This document shows, one piece after another, positions 7,768-15,305 of a stretch of 21,373 nucleotides of DNA (positions are counted from its first letter, which is position 1; each line of letters begins with the position of its first letter). The notes beneath the pieces were generated by a model. It was not told the DNA's origin, searched no databases, and saw only the letters and a program-made list of their open reading frames with translations. This DNA comes from Darwinibacter acetoxidans_A (lineage in GTDB: Bacteria > Bacillota > Limnochordia > Darwinibacteriales > Darwinibacteriaceae). The stretch lies in NCBI GenBank assembly GCA_041936745.1, contig JBHGWS010000109.1, forward strand, positions 1 to 21,373. The letters are read 5' to 3'. The position numbers were made by a program, and so were the translations under genes.

Positions 7768-8442
7768 CTACTCCTCCTTTGCAAACAACGCCGACCCAAT
7801 GCGCACTAATGTGGCACCCTCCTCCACCGCTACCTCAAAGTCATTCGTCATTCCCATGGATAAGATGTCCCAATCTAAATCTAATTCTGCCCGGACCTTG
7901 TCATATAATTCCTTTGTTTTGCGAAAAAAAGGCCTGGTAGCTTGGGGTTCAATGTAAGGGGCCATCATCATCAACCCCCGAATTTTAACGTAAGGGCACT
8001 CCGCCAGCACTCTTTCCACAAACTTTGGGACGGACTCCGGCTTTAAACCGTGTTTCGTCTCCTCGCCGGCCGTATTAACCTGGATAAGTACTTCCTGCGG
8101 CCTGCCCCGGCGCTTGGCCCACCTGTTGATCTGCCGCGCCAGCCGCCAACGGTCTAAGGAATGGATTAAAGCGAAATTTTCGCAAAATCTCACTTTATTG
8201 GTCTGGAGGCTGCCAATAAAATGCCACGTGGCCTCGGGAAACCTCTCTATCCTTTTAACCGCCTGCTGCACCCTGTTTTCGCCTAAAGTTGTCAAGCCGG
8301 CCTGCATCAGTTCTTCTATTTCTGCAGCGGAGGCAAATTTCGTCACGCCCAACAGCTGAATGTCGGCGGCGGCGCGCCCGCTGCGCTTCGCTGCTTGTCC
8401 AATTCTCTCATATACGTTATTCAAATTGTCCTGAATGCTCAT
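7768..8442 (-). CDS. YggS family PLP-homeostasis protein (YlmE)
   Basis: This non-catalytic fold-type III pyridoxal-phosphate protein keeps free PLP and amino-acid/keto-acid pools in balance. The 224-residue sequence carries the PLP lysine in LGVTKFASA (K35), the conserved GENRVQQ and HFIGSLQTNK motifs, VNTAGEETKHG, and the C-terminal phosphate-binding stretch SMGMTNDFEVAVEEGAT-LVRIGSALF. The ATG at 8442 follows AAGGTGG by 5 nt; an upstream GTG at 8451 overlaps that site. It is the first gene of the ylm cluster here, 33 nt after uppP, with no promoter visible in the short gap, so transcription probably comes from upstream. Confidence 0.94.
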   Translation of the reverse strand: MSIQDNLNNVYERIGQAAKRSGRAAADIQLLGVTKFASAAEIEELMQAGLTTLGENRVQQAVKRIERFPEATWHFIGSLQTNKVRFCENFALIHSLDRWRLARQINRWAKRRGRPQEVLIQVNTAGEETKHGLKPESVPKFVERVLAECPYVKIRGLMMMAPYIEPQATRPFFRKTKELYDKVRAELDLDWDILSMGMTNDFEVAVEEGATLVRIGSALFAKEE

Positions 8443-8475
8443 AAATTCCACCTTATTACTGTTTTTCCTTTTTCT

Positions 8476-9297
8476 TTAAATCAAACTGAGTAAAACAACC
8501 GCCGCTCCCACCACCCAAGTATAATAGGCAAACCAGATCAATTTTCTTTGTTTAATCAAGTTTAACAAAAGATGAATGGCTCCATAACCCGTGACCGCCG
8601 CGGCAATGAAACCAAGCCACAAAGAACCGGCCGGAATGTGGGCAGCCCCCTTGGTTAAATCCTTGAGGGAAAAAACAAGCGCGCCCAAAATTGCCGGGAT
8701 ACTTAACAAAAAGGAAAAACGGGCTGCATCTGCCCGGGCAAGCCCTCTCGCTCTGCCCATGGCAATAGTTGACCCGGAGCGGGATATCCCCGGCAAAACC
8801 GCCACAGCTTGGGCTAGGCCTATGGCCGCGGCGTCCGGTAGCTTTAAGTTACCTAATTTTTTCGGGCCCGCCGCCAAGCGCTCCGAGATGAAAAGAACAG
8901 TACCCGTAATAATAAGCATAAAGCCGACAAAAATGCTTTGGAGAAAAAGGTTTTCAATCTGTTCTTTGAAGATGAGGGCCAGGATAACTACGGGTAAAGT
9001 AGCGTACACCAAGTTGGCCAATAAACGGCAGCCCGGATCTTCTTTGATAAGCTCGCTTAGGCGCTTAGGCTGTTTTAAGAGCTTGAAAAAGGAACGGATT
9101 AAAAGAATTACATCCGCCCGCAAGACCAACAAAACCGCGAGTAAAGTCCCCCCATGAACAACGATTTCAAAAACCAGAGAGGTTTCTTTAATTTCCATTA
9201 ACTGGGAAAATAATACCAAATGCCCCGATGAGCTCACGGGTAAAAATTCCGTCAACCCCTGGACGATCCCTAAAAAAATTGCCTGCAGCGCCGACAT
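8476..9297 (-). CDS. uppP: Undecaprenyl-diphosphatase (UppP/BacA)
   Basis: This membrane phosphatase converts undecaprenyl diphosphate to undecaprenyl phosphate, the carrier for peptidoglycan and other envelope polymers; extra copies give bacitracin tolerance. The 273-residue sequence has about eight hydrophobic segments and both conserved regions: GLTEFLPVSSSGHL near residue 15, and PGISRSGSTIAMGRARG near residue 175 with the catalytic Ser/Arg/His context. The ATG at 9297 has GGGAG 8 nt upstream; a GTG at 9306 abuts that site. It lies 25 nt after the Na/Pi-type gene. uppP is not part of this cluster in Bacillus, so this is a local arrangement. It supplies the same cell wall served by the dap genes upstream. 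Confidence 0.95.
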   Translation of the reverse strand: MSALQAIFLGIVQGLTEFLPVSSSGHLVLFSQLMEIKETSLVFEIVVHGGTLLAVLLVLRADVILLIRSFFKLLKQPKRLSELIKEDPGCRLLANLVYATLPVVILALIFKEQIENLFLQSIFVGFMLIITGTVLFISERLAAGPKKLGNLKLPDAAAIGLAQAVAVLPGISRSGSTIAMGRARGLARADAARFSFLLSIPAILGALVFSLKDLTKGAAHIPAGSLWLGFIAAAVTGYGAIHLLLNLIKQRKLIWFAYYTWVVGAAVVLLSLI

Positions 9298-9322
9298 AAA
9301 AAACACTCCCTCTCCGTAGTTC

Positions 9323-10267
9323 CTATACTTCTTGTTTCCCCGCCTTTATTCCTGCCAATCTCCAAGCTAGAGCCGCAAAATAATCTAAGACGGGCAGTGC
9401 TGCAATCCCCGTCAAAAGATTAAACAAAAAGTGAGCATTGGCAATTTGACGCGCCAAATCGTGGGAAGTAAGAGCCACCAGCCGGAGGAAATGTCCGTAA
9501 AAGGGCAGTACCAAAAGAACGCCTCCGAGATTAAAGATAAAATCGGCGAAGGCAGTGGCTCTGCTGGCCCTCCCCCTGCCAGTGCTGGCGATCAGGGTTG
9601 TAAAAACCGTGCCCACATTACTGCCCAATGCTACGCCAACCGCAGCGGAAAGAGAAATTGCATTTAAATGGGCCAAGCTGATTACAACACCCGTTACCGC
9701 TGAACTTGATTGGATTAAAGCCGTTAAAACAATACCCGTCAGACAGGCTTCCCAAGGAGTGTCACTCAAGTTTTTCAAGACATTTTGAATGTGAGGAAAC
9801 TGCAGCAGGGGTGCTAAAGTCGCTGTGATAATCGTTAACCCGTACAACAACGAGCCCAAAGCGAACAGGGCGGTACCCAAAGATTTCCGCCTGCCGGCAA
9901 AAGCCAACAGAAGGCCTAAAAATATTAAAGGCAGAGCAACGTTTTCCAAGCGGAAGGCAATAATTTGCGCCGTCAAGGTTGTGCCGATATTGGCACCTAA
10001 AATAACCCCGAAGGCTTGTTTTGCTGTTAAAATGCCGCTTGCAACCAGAACAACCATCGTGGAAGCTACAGCACTGCTGCTTTGCACAAGGCAGGTCGCT
10101 GCGGCACCGGCGAAAACGCAGCGCAGTTTGGTCGTTGTCAGGCGCGTTAACAAACGGCGCAGCCTCGCCCCTAAAGCGCTCTCCAGAGAACTGGCCAATA
10201 ATTTTAAGCCTAAAAGAAAAATACTCAACCCTAAACCAAAGCCGCTGATAAAAGTAAAGGTCCTCAT
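9323..10267 (-). CDS. Na/Pi-cotransporter family membrane protein (NptA/YjbB type, no PhoU domain)
   Basis: This 314-residue polytopic protein has two internally repeated halves, each with the signature QSSSAV (residues 61-66 and about 186-191) followed by GANIGTT or GSNVGTV. That is the inverted repeat of the NptA/SLC34 sodium-phosphate family. Known members move phosphate with sodium; direction and substrate here are inferred. The C-terminal PhoU-like domain common in longer family members is absent, and the protein ends shortly after the last helix. The ATG at 10267 has no close ribosome site: AAGGAAG is 23 nt upstream. The ATG itself lies in one arm of a 7-bp hairpin (10282-10276 with 10269-10263). 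It sits 33 nt after ylzJ, where spoIIIE/ftsK is found in Bacillus. Confidence 0.88.
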   Translation of the reverse strand: MRTFTFISGFGLGLSIFLLGLKLLASSLESALGARLRRLLTRLTTTKLRCVFAGAAATCLVQSSSAVASTMVVLVASGILTAKQAFGVILGANIGTTLTAQIIAFRLENVALPLIFLGLLLAFAGRRKSLGTALFALGSLLYGLTIITATLAPLLQFPHIQNVLKNLSDTPWEACLTGIVLTALIQSSSAVTGVVISLAHLNAISLSAAVGVALGSNVGTVFTTLIASTGRGRASRATAFADFIFNLGGVLLVLPFYGHFLRLVALTSHDLARQIANAHFLFNLLTGIAALPVLDYFAALAWRLAGIKAGKQEV

Positions 10268-10300
10268 ATTTGACCATATGAGAACCGCGGCTTCCTTAGA

Positions 10301-10510
10301 CTATGTCCAGCGGACTATAAAGCCGGGCTGAGTGTGAGGCAGCAGATAATCATTGGGATTGGAACTGATGACCCGTACAACACGGGCCTGGAAATCCCCC
10401 AAAGGTTCCAACTGGAGAAGCACGCCTCCCACTACCATTTCCCTGGTCGGTGCAGGCTTTTGTGAAAGCCCCTGCCAGATTTCTTCCGGGGGCATCACAC
10501 TGTAGAGCAT
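10301..10510 (-). CDS. YlzJ-like small protein
   Basis: This 69-residue soluble protein matches the YlzJ-like family: it begins MLYSVMPPEEIW, has a central MVVGGVLLQLEP strand, and ends with a conserved-looking NDYLLPHTQPG segment. The family has no known function but follows tepA in many Bacillota. The ATG at 10510 directly abuts the tepA stop (TAAATG), with GGGGTGA inside the end of tepA as its ribosome site, so translation is coupled. Confidence 0.85.
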   Translation of the reverse strand: MLYSVMPPEEIWQGLSQKPAPTREMVVGGVLLQLEPLGDFQARVVRVISSNPNDYLLPHTQPGFIVRWT

Positions 10511-11209
10511 TTATCGCTCACCCCTTTCGTTTCGCTGGGAGACCAGCTGGGAAAGGCGCAAAAGGGCACTGCCCACGCCGCCCACTTCGTTGATTAACCC
10601 AACCTTGACCGCTTCTTCTCCGACTAAGACCGTACCTACATCGCGCACAAGCTCGCCCGTGCGGAACATTAACTCCCTTAAAACTTCAGTAGTCACTCTG
10701 GAGTGCTTGACAATAAAGCGGATAACCCGATCCTGCATTTTATCTAGGTATTCATAAGTTTGGGGAACGCCGATGACAAGGCCGCTTAAACGGATGGGGT
10801 GGACCGTAATTGTGGCGGTTTCGGAAATCACCGAATAATCGGCGGCAACGGCAATGGGAGCACCGATGGAGTGGCCTCCGCCTAAAACTAAGGAAACGGT
10901 TGGGGTAGTCATGGTCTTCAGCATCTCGGCTATGGCCAGACCCGCTTCAATGTCTCCCCCAACGGTATTTAAGACTACAAGCAGGCCTTTGATCTTGGGA
11001 TTTTGTTCGATGGCGACCAATTGGGGAATGACGTGCTCGTACTTAGTCGTCTTATTGCGCGGGGGCAAAACTAAATGGCCCTCGATTTGGCCGATGATTG
11101 TCAGGCAGTGGTAGGGCACATCCTCGCCTGTGGGAATTTCCGTCTGTCCCAATTCTTTGATGGCCTCCAGCGCAGTGTCTTCCGTGTTTGTATCTTTTTC
11201 CCCCCAAAT
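10511..11209 (-). CDS. tepA: TepA/YmfB ClpP-like serine protease
   Basis: This ClpP-fold protein is related to TepA (translocation-enhancing protein) of Bacillus. The body has the strongly conserved HCLTIIGQIEGHLVLPP, VVLNTVGGDIEAGLAIAEML, the serine-containing LGGGHSIGAP and the histidine-containing ITVHPIRLSG. It is a cytosolic or membrane-associated peptidase of uncertain substrate. The start is a real problem. No in-frame ATG lies near the 5' end. A long reading begins at a TTG (11329) inside the RNase J gene with no ribosome site. The best ribosome site, AAGGAGG at 11223-11217, sits 7 nt before an in-frame ATT (11209), used here, giving 232 residues. A TTG at 11152, just before GQTEIP, is another option. 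It follows rnj and precedes ylzJ as in Bacillus. Confidence 0.88.
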   Translation of the reverse strand: MWGEKDTNTEDTALEAIKELGQTEIPTGEDVPYHCLTIIGQIEGHLVLPPRNKTTKYEHVIPQLVAIEQNPKIKGLLVVLNTVGGDIEAGLAIAEMLKTMTTPTVSLVLGGGHSIGAPIAVAADYSVISETATITVHPIRLSGLVIGVPQTYEYLDKMQDRVIRFIVKHSRVTTEVLRELMFRTGELVRDVGTVLVGEEAVKVGLINEVGGVGSALLRLSQLVSQRNERGER

Positions 11210-11274
11210 AATAATCCCTCCTTCCCTATCACCTCTAGTATGATAAGAAAGGAGGAACCTTAAACGTTCTTGAA

Positions 11275-12939
11275 TTATATTTCCATGATAATGGGAAGGA
11301 TCATGGGCCTTCTTTTTGTTTTCTCCCAAACATAGCGGTTTAAAGCATCGCGTACAGCACCTTTCAGCGTATTCCAGTCTAAAGTATTCTGATTGACGCA
11401 GGCCTGCAGCGCTTCATCCGCCCGCTTGCGGGCTTCATCCATCAATTCTTCCGACTCCCTGACATAGACAAAACCCCGCGAGACTATATCAGGCCCGGCC
11501 ACCACGCGGTTGTTGCGCCTGTCCACCGTAACTACAACGATTAAAATGCCGTCTGTGGAAAGCTGGCGGCGATCCCTGAGGACAATGTTGCCCACATCGC
11601 CTACCCCTAAGCCATCGACAAAGATTTGGCCGCTTTCGACCCTGTCTTTGATTTGAACACCGTTCGGCGTGAAATCAATGGGCAGGCCCAGTTCGCCGAT
11701 TATGATGTTGTCTTTCGCAACACCGGTCGCTTCGGCCAATTCCGCGTGTTTCAAAAGCATCCGGTGCTCGCCGTGGATCGGCATGAAGTATTTCGGTTTG
11801 CAGAGATTTAAAAGCAGTTTCAATTCTTCCTGGTGAGCGTGCCCGGAAGTGTGAACACCCAAGTGCGGTTCGTAAATAACATTGGCGCCCTCTTTAAAAA
11901 GCTGGTTGATAATGCGCCCCACCGACTTTTCATTCCCCGGGATAGGCGAGGCGGAAATAATCACCGTGTCCCCCGGTGCGATGGTAATGCGGTTATGCTC
12001 GGCTATTGCCATCCGGCTTAAAGCCGCCATAGGTTCCCCTTGGCTTCCCGTCGTCAAAACGACAACTTTTTCCGGCGGTAGGCGATCGAGCTTATCTAAC
12101 TCCACCAGCATACCTTCTGGAATGTGTAGATAACCGAGGCTGCTGGCAACTTCCACAACTTTAATCATACTCCGCCCGGTTACGCCGATAAAACGCCCTT
12201 CCCGCTCGGCGGCTTCGATGATCTGCTGAATCCGGTGGACGTTAGAGGCAAAAGTTGCCACTAAAATCCGGCCTTCCGCCCTTCTGAAAATCTGTTGAAA
12301 GGTTTCGCCCACCTTCCGCTCCGACTCTGTGTAGCCGGGGCGTTCCGCATTCGTCGAATCGGACAAGAGGCATAAGACCCCTTTTTCTCCCAATTCGGAG
12401 AATTTATAAAAATCGGCAACCTTCCCATCGTACGGCGTTTGATCGAATTTAAAATCCGTACAATGCACAATGGCACCCAAAGGTGTGTGGAAAGCTAGGG
12501 CAACAACTCCGGCAATACTGTGATTAACATGAATAAATTCCACATCAAAGTTACCTAGTTGAATCCTTTGGCCGGCGGAAATTTCCTTTAATTCCGTGCT
12601 TCTTTCCAAGCCGTGCTCTTTCAGCTTCACCTTTAAAAGCCCCAGGGTTAATCTCGTCCCGTAGACCGGGACATTTAACTCACGCAGCACATAGGGTACT
12701 CCCCCGATGTGATCTTCATGGCCGTGAGTTAAAAAGATGGCCTTGACCCGGTGGGCGTTTTCAACAAGGTAGGTGATATCGGGTATCACCAAATCTACGC
12801 CCGGCATATCCTCTTCAGGAAACATTACACCCGCGTCAATAACGGCGAGATCGTCTCCAATTTCGATCACCATCATATTTTTCCCAATCTCGCCTAAGCC
12901 CCCCAGGGAAACTAAACGTATTCTATTTTCTTTTGTCAT
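11275..12939 (-). CDS. rnj: Ribonuclease J (metallo-beta-lactamase/beta-CASP family)
   Basis: Ribonuclease J is a 5'-3' exo- and endoribonuclease central to mRNA turnover and rRNA maturation in Bacillota. The 554-residue protein has the expected length. The zinc site is HGHEDH (H72, H74, D76, H77), followed by the beta-CASP domain with STNAERPGYTESE and GSQGEPMAALSRMA, and the later HGEHRML motif. A C-terminal dimerisation domain is present to the end. The ATG at 12939 follows GGGGGTG by about 11 nt; a reading to 12996 lacks support. In Bacillus the rnjB gene (ymfA) lies between dapA and tepA, exactly as here; with only one copy in view, J1 versus J2 cannot be decided. It has its own promoter and a hairpin leader. 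Confidence 0.95.
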   Translation of the reverse strand: MTKENRIRLVSLGGLGEIGKNMMVIEIGDDLAVIDAGVMFPEEDMPGVDLVIPDITYLVENAHRVKAIFLTHGHEDHIGGVPYVLRELNVPVYGTRLTLGLLKVKLKEHGLERSTELKEISAGQRIQLGNFDVEFIHVNHSIAGVVALAFHTPLGAIVHCTDFKFDQTPYDGKVADFYKFSELGEKGVLCLLSDSTNAERPGYTESERKVGETFQQIFRRAEGRILVATFASNVHRIQQIIEAAEREGRFIGVTGRSMIKVVEVASSLGYLHIPEGMLVELDKLDRLPPEKVVVLTTGSQGEPMAALSRMAIAEHNRITIAPGDTVIISASPIPGNEKSVGRIINQLFKEGANVIYEPHLGVHTSGHAHQEELKLLLNLCKPKYFMPIHGEHRMLLKHAELAEATGVAKDNIIIGELGLPIDFTPNGVQIKDRVESGQIFVDGLGVGDVGNIVLRDRRQLSTDGILIVVVTVDRRNNRVVAGPDIVSRGFVYVRESEELMDEARKRADEALQACVNQNTLDWNTLKGAVRDALNRYVWEKTKRRPMILPIIMEI

Positions 12940-12994
12940 GCAGTTCAATGCACCCCCATAAATTTTGAATCTAAGCCTATTTCTTCTAAAAACC

Positions 12995-13026
12995 AAACCA
13001 CCTCGCTCCGCTCAAAACGGTGGTTT
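12995..13026 (-). terminator. Terminator-like hairpin in the RNase J leader
   Basis: A perfect 8-bp stem (13026-13019 with 13002-12995, AAACCACC/GGTGGTTT) encloses a 16-nt loop and is followed by GGTTTTTAG. It lies between the candidate RNase J promoter and its start codon, so it is a possible attenuator or mRNA-stability element rather than an operon terminator. Read on the plus strand the stem is followed by TTTTT, so it could also stop antisense transcription. Confidence 0.5.
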
Positions 13027-13065
13027 TTGTACTTGCACAAACCGGACATATTATGCAGTCGTCTT

Positions 13066-13094
13066 ATTATACACACTTTGCTTGAAATAAGCAA
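13066..13094 (-). promoter_or_regulatory. Candidate sigma-A promoter of rnj
   Basis: A perfect -10 TATAAT (13071-13066) lies 17 nt from a weak -35 TTGCTT (13094-13089). The predicted start near 13059 gives a leader of about 120 nt. The spacer contains one arm (13081-13073) of an inverted repeat whose other arm flanks the dapA terminator, so a regulator could bind here; that is inference. Confidence 0.55.
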
Positions 13095-13103
13095 ACGAGA
13101 AAA

Positions 13104-13141
13104 GCGAAACTCCTGTTAGGCTTTTTATAGCCAAACAGGAG
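13104..13141 (-). terminator. Rho-independent terminator after dapA
   Basis: The arms 13141-13129 and 13122-13110 pair over 13 positions with a single T-T mismatch around a 6-nt loop. The stem is followed on the minus strand by TTTCGCTTTTC. It lies 30 nt downstream of the dapA stop and closes the dapB-dapA operon before the rnj promoter. Confidence 0.8.
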
Positions 13142-13171
13142 CCTTCTTATGCAAAGTGTAATTCTTTACTT

Positions 13172-14053
13172 TTAAGACTGCAGCCCCACCTGGAGCAAAA
13201 CCTCTTTGATAGTTTGAACTTCTTCTTTCGTCAAATCGACCAAAGGCAGCCTCACGGGCCCTGTCTCCACGCCCACAAGCTCCAAAGCGCGCTTAACGGG
13301 TACAGGATTGGTAGTCAAGAACATGGCCTTAAACAAGGGCATCAACTTTAGATGGATATCTAAGGCTTCCTCTGTCTTGCCGGCACAAAATGCGGTAATC
13401 ATCGCTTTAATTTCCCTGCCCACCAAATGAGAGACGACACTGACAATGCCGGCGCCCCCCACCGCCAGAATCGGCAGGGTTAAGGAATCATCGCCGGAAT
13501 AGATGAGGAATTCTTCCGGCACCAACGTTTTCAAAACGCTGACCTGCTCTAAATTACCGCTGGCCTCTTTAATGGCGACAATGTTTTCGATCTCCGCTAA
13601 CCTGGCTACAGTTTCCGGCAGGATATTGACACCGGTCCTACCGGGGACATTGTAGATCATGATGGGCAGCGGGGTTTCCGCCGCAACAGCTTTGAAATGC
13701 TCATAGAGGCCCTCTTGGGAAGGCCTGTTGTAATAAGGGGTAACGAGCATGATCCCATCTACACCGGCGTTTTCCGCAGCTTTTGTCAAAGCTATGGTTT
13801 CCGCCGTATTGTAAGAACCGGTGCCCGCTATAATTTCTATTTGGCCGCCTAAAGCATCCGTTACTTCCCCGTAGAGCTTAGCTTTTTCTTCAAAAGTCAA
13901 TGTAGGGCTTTCTCCCGTAGTGCCGCTGAGCACTACTCCATCAGAGCCATTTTCCCCCAGCCTTTTTGCCAGTTCCACTGCCTGCACGTAGTTTACCTTG
14001 CCGTCTTTATGCATGGGAGTGACCATTGCCGTAATTAGCTGACCTGATTTCAT
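13172..14053 (-). CDS. dapA: 4-hydroxy-tetrahydrodipicolinate synthase
   Basis: DapA condenses pyruvate with aspartate semialdehyde, the first committed step to DAP/lysine and, through the same product, dipicolinate. The 293-residue (beta/alpha)8 enzyme has the Schiff-base lysine K162 in IKEASGN, Y134 and R139 in IMIYNVPGRTG, and the TTGE motif at 45-48, all offset by one from E. coli numbering. The ATG at 14053 has AGGAGGT 7 nt upstream. It is the last gene of the operon, 12 nt after dapG, and is followed by a terminator. Its neighbours dpaA/dpaB use the same intermediate in spores. Confidence 0.97.
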   Translation of the reverse strand: MKSGQLITAMVTPMHKDGKVNYVQAVELAKRLGENGSDGVVLSGTTGESPTLTFEEKAKLYGEVTDALGGQIEIIAGTGSYNTAETIALTKAAENAGVDGIMLVTPYYNRPSQEGLYEHFKAVAAETPLPIMIYNVPGRTGVNILPETVARLAEIENIVAIKEASGNLEQVSVLKTLVPEEFLIYSGDDSLTLPILAVGGAGIVSVVSHLVGREIKAMITAFCAGKTEEALDIHLKLMPLFKAMFLTTNPVPVKRALELVGVETGPVRLPLVDLTKEEVQTIKEVLLQVGLQS

Positions 14054-14065
14054 AAAATAAACCTC

Positions 14066-15301
14066 CTAGATGCAATCAAGGTGAAATTCCTTATACAATG
14101 CCTGCACAGCCTGTTTTACATGTTCTTCCGACACTAAGCAGGAAATATTGGCGTGCGAGTCCGTAGTCTGGAAAATTGGAATTCCTTCTTTCTCCAAACA
14201 ATTCACTATTCTAGCCATAACACCTGGTACACCGTGCATGCCTGCCCCAACCACAGATACTTTCGCAAAGCCCACCTCAATCTTAACATTTAAGCCTAAC
14301 GGGGTCAAAGCATTTCGCGCCTTTTCACTCAACGCTTGATCGATGACAAAAGCGATTAACTCCGGTGAAAAATAGATTAGATCGACACTGACTCCTTCCG
14401 CCGCTAAGAGATCGAAAATTTGTGGCGCCAACCCGCCCCGCCCAAAATCCAAAGCCCCGGTAATTCTCACCTGGGCCCGTTCGCCCAAATGGGCAATCCC
14501 CGTAACTACCCGATCGACAACAGATTCACCGCCCCTGCCGCCCCTGGGTTTAATCCCATGGCCAACGGTTGTGCCCCCCTTGGAATCCGCAACTGACAGA
14601 ATCTGCAGGGGGATGCCTTCTTCCATTGTAATTTCCGCCGCCCTGGGGTGCACAATCTTAGCACCCATGTGGGCAAGTTCCACAACTTCCCGGTAGGAAA
14701 GCACCTTCAACGTGGGCGCATCCGGAACCAAGCTGGGGTCAGCTGTTTTGATTCCGTCCACATCGGTATAAATTTCGACCCGCTCAGCACGCAAAACTAC
14801 ACCCAAAACCGCCGCGGTGGTATCACTGCCGCCCCGGCCTAAGGTTGTGATCTCCCCCTCTGCCGTAATGCCTTGAAAACCGGCCACAACCGGGATCTTC
14901 CCTGCGTTGATGGTTTCCCAAATTTTATCGCCGTGCACTGCTTTAACCCTGGCTTGGGAATGCTTATCATCGGTTAAAATCCCCGACTGCCAACCGGTCA
15001 AAGCAACTGCGGGAAGCCCTTTTTGATTTAAACCTTCCGCAAACAGGACGGCGGAAATGATTTCACCGCAGGAAAGAATCAAATCTCTGCTCCGGTCCCC
15101 GGCCTGGGGGTTAACTCCGCCCAACAAAGCGAGAAAGGTATCAGTGGCGTAGGGATCGCCGCCCCGGCCCATGGCAGAGACAACTACAACTGGCATATAA
15201 CCGCTGTTGGCCGCATCGGCCACGCGCTGAAACGCAGCGCTGCGCAAATTCGGCCGGGAAAGGGAAGTGCCGCCGAATTTTTGCACGATGATTCTGATCA
15301 C
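14066..15301 (-). CDS. dapG: Aspartate kinase, DapG type (aspartokinase I)
   Basis: This enzyme phosphorylates aspartate, opening the DAP/lysine/threonine/methionine pathway. The 411-residue protein starts with the kinase motif VQKFGGTSL, has GRGGSDTTA and YTDVDGI in the catalytic domain (to about 260), and a C-terminal regulatory region with two ACT domains. The final ACT segment, QTTDSHANISCLVSEEHV, resembles the DAP-inhibited DapG of Bacillus more than the lysine-inhibited LysC, where this position reads SEIKIS-like. Feedback specificity remains inference. The GTG at 15301 follows GGGGTGA by about 4 nt and lies 4 nt after the asd stop; a longer reading to 15337 overlaps asd. The asd-dapG-dapA order matches Bacillus. 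Confidence 0.94.
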   Translation of the reverse strand: MIRIIVQKFGGTSLSRPNLRSAAFQRVADAANSGYMPVVVVSAMGRGGDPYATDTFLALLGGVNPQAGDRSRDLILSCGEIISAVLFAEGLNQKGLPAVALTGWQSGILTDDKHSQARVKAVHGDKIWETINAGKIPVVAGFQGITAEGEITTLGRGGSDTTAAVLGVVLRAERVEIYTDVDGIKTADPSLVPDAPTLKVLSYREVVELAHMGAKIVHPRAAEITMEEGIPLQILSVADSKGGTTVGHGIKPRGGRGGESVVDRVVTGIAHLGERAQVRITGALDFGRGGLAPQIFDLLAAEGVSVDLIYFSPELIAFVIDQALSEKARNALTPLGLNVKIEVGFAKVSVVGAGMHGVPGVMARIVNCLEKEGIPIFQTTDSHANISCLVSEEHVKQAVQALYKEFHLDCI

Positions 15302-15305
15302 ACGA

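Noticed and set aside
8591..9157. 188-codon plus-strand frame opposite uppP
   Set aside because: Antisense to a well-conserved membrane enzyme; low-complexity Lys/Ala/Arg composition typical of shadow frames.
9762..10277. Alternative 171-codon minus-strand frame beginning at ATG 10277, slightly nearer the AAGGAAG site than the Na/Pi gene start
   Set aside because: It overlaps the Na/Pi-type gene, whose duplicated QSSSAV motifs are unmistakable. The alternative product is Cys- and Arg-rich without any pattern.
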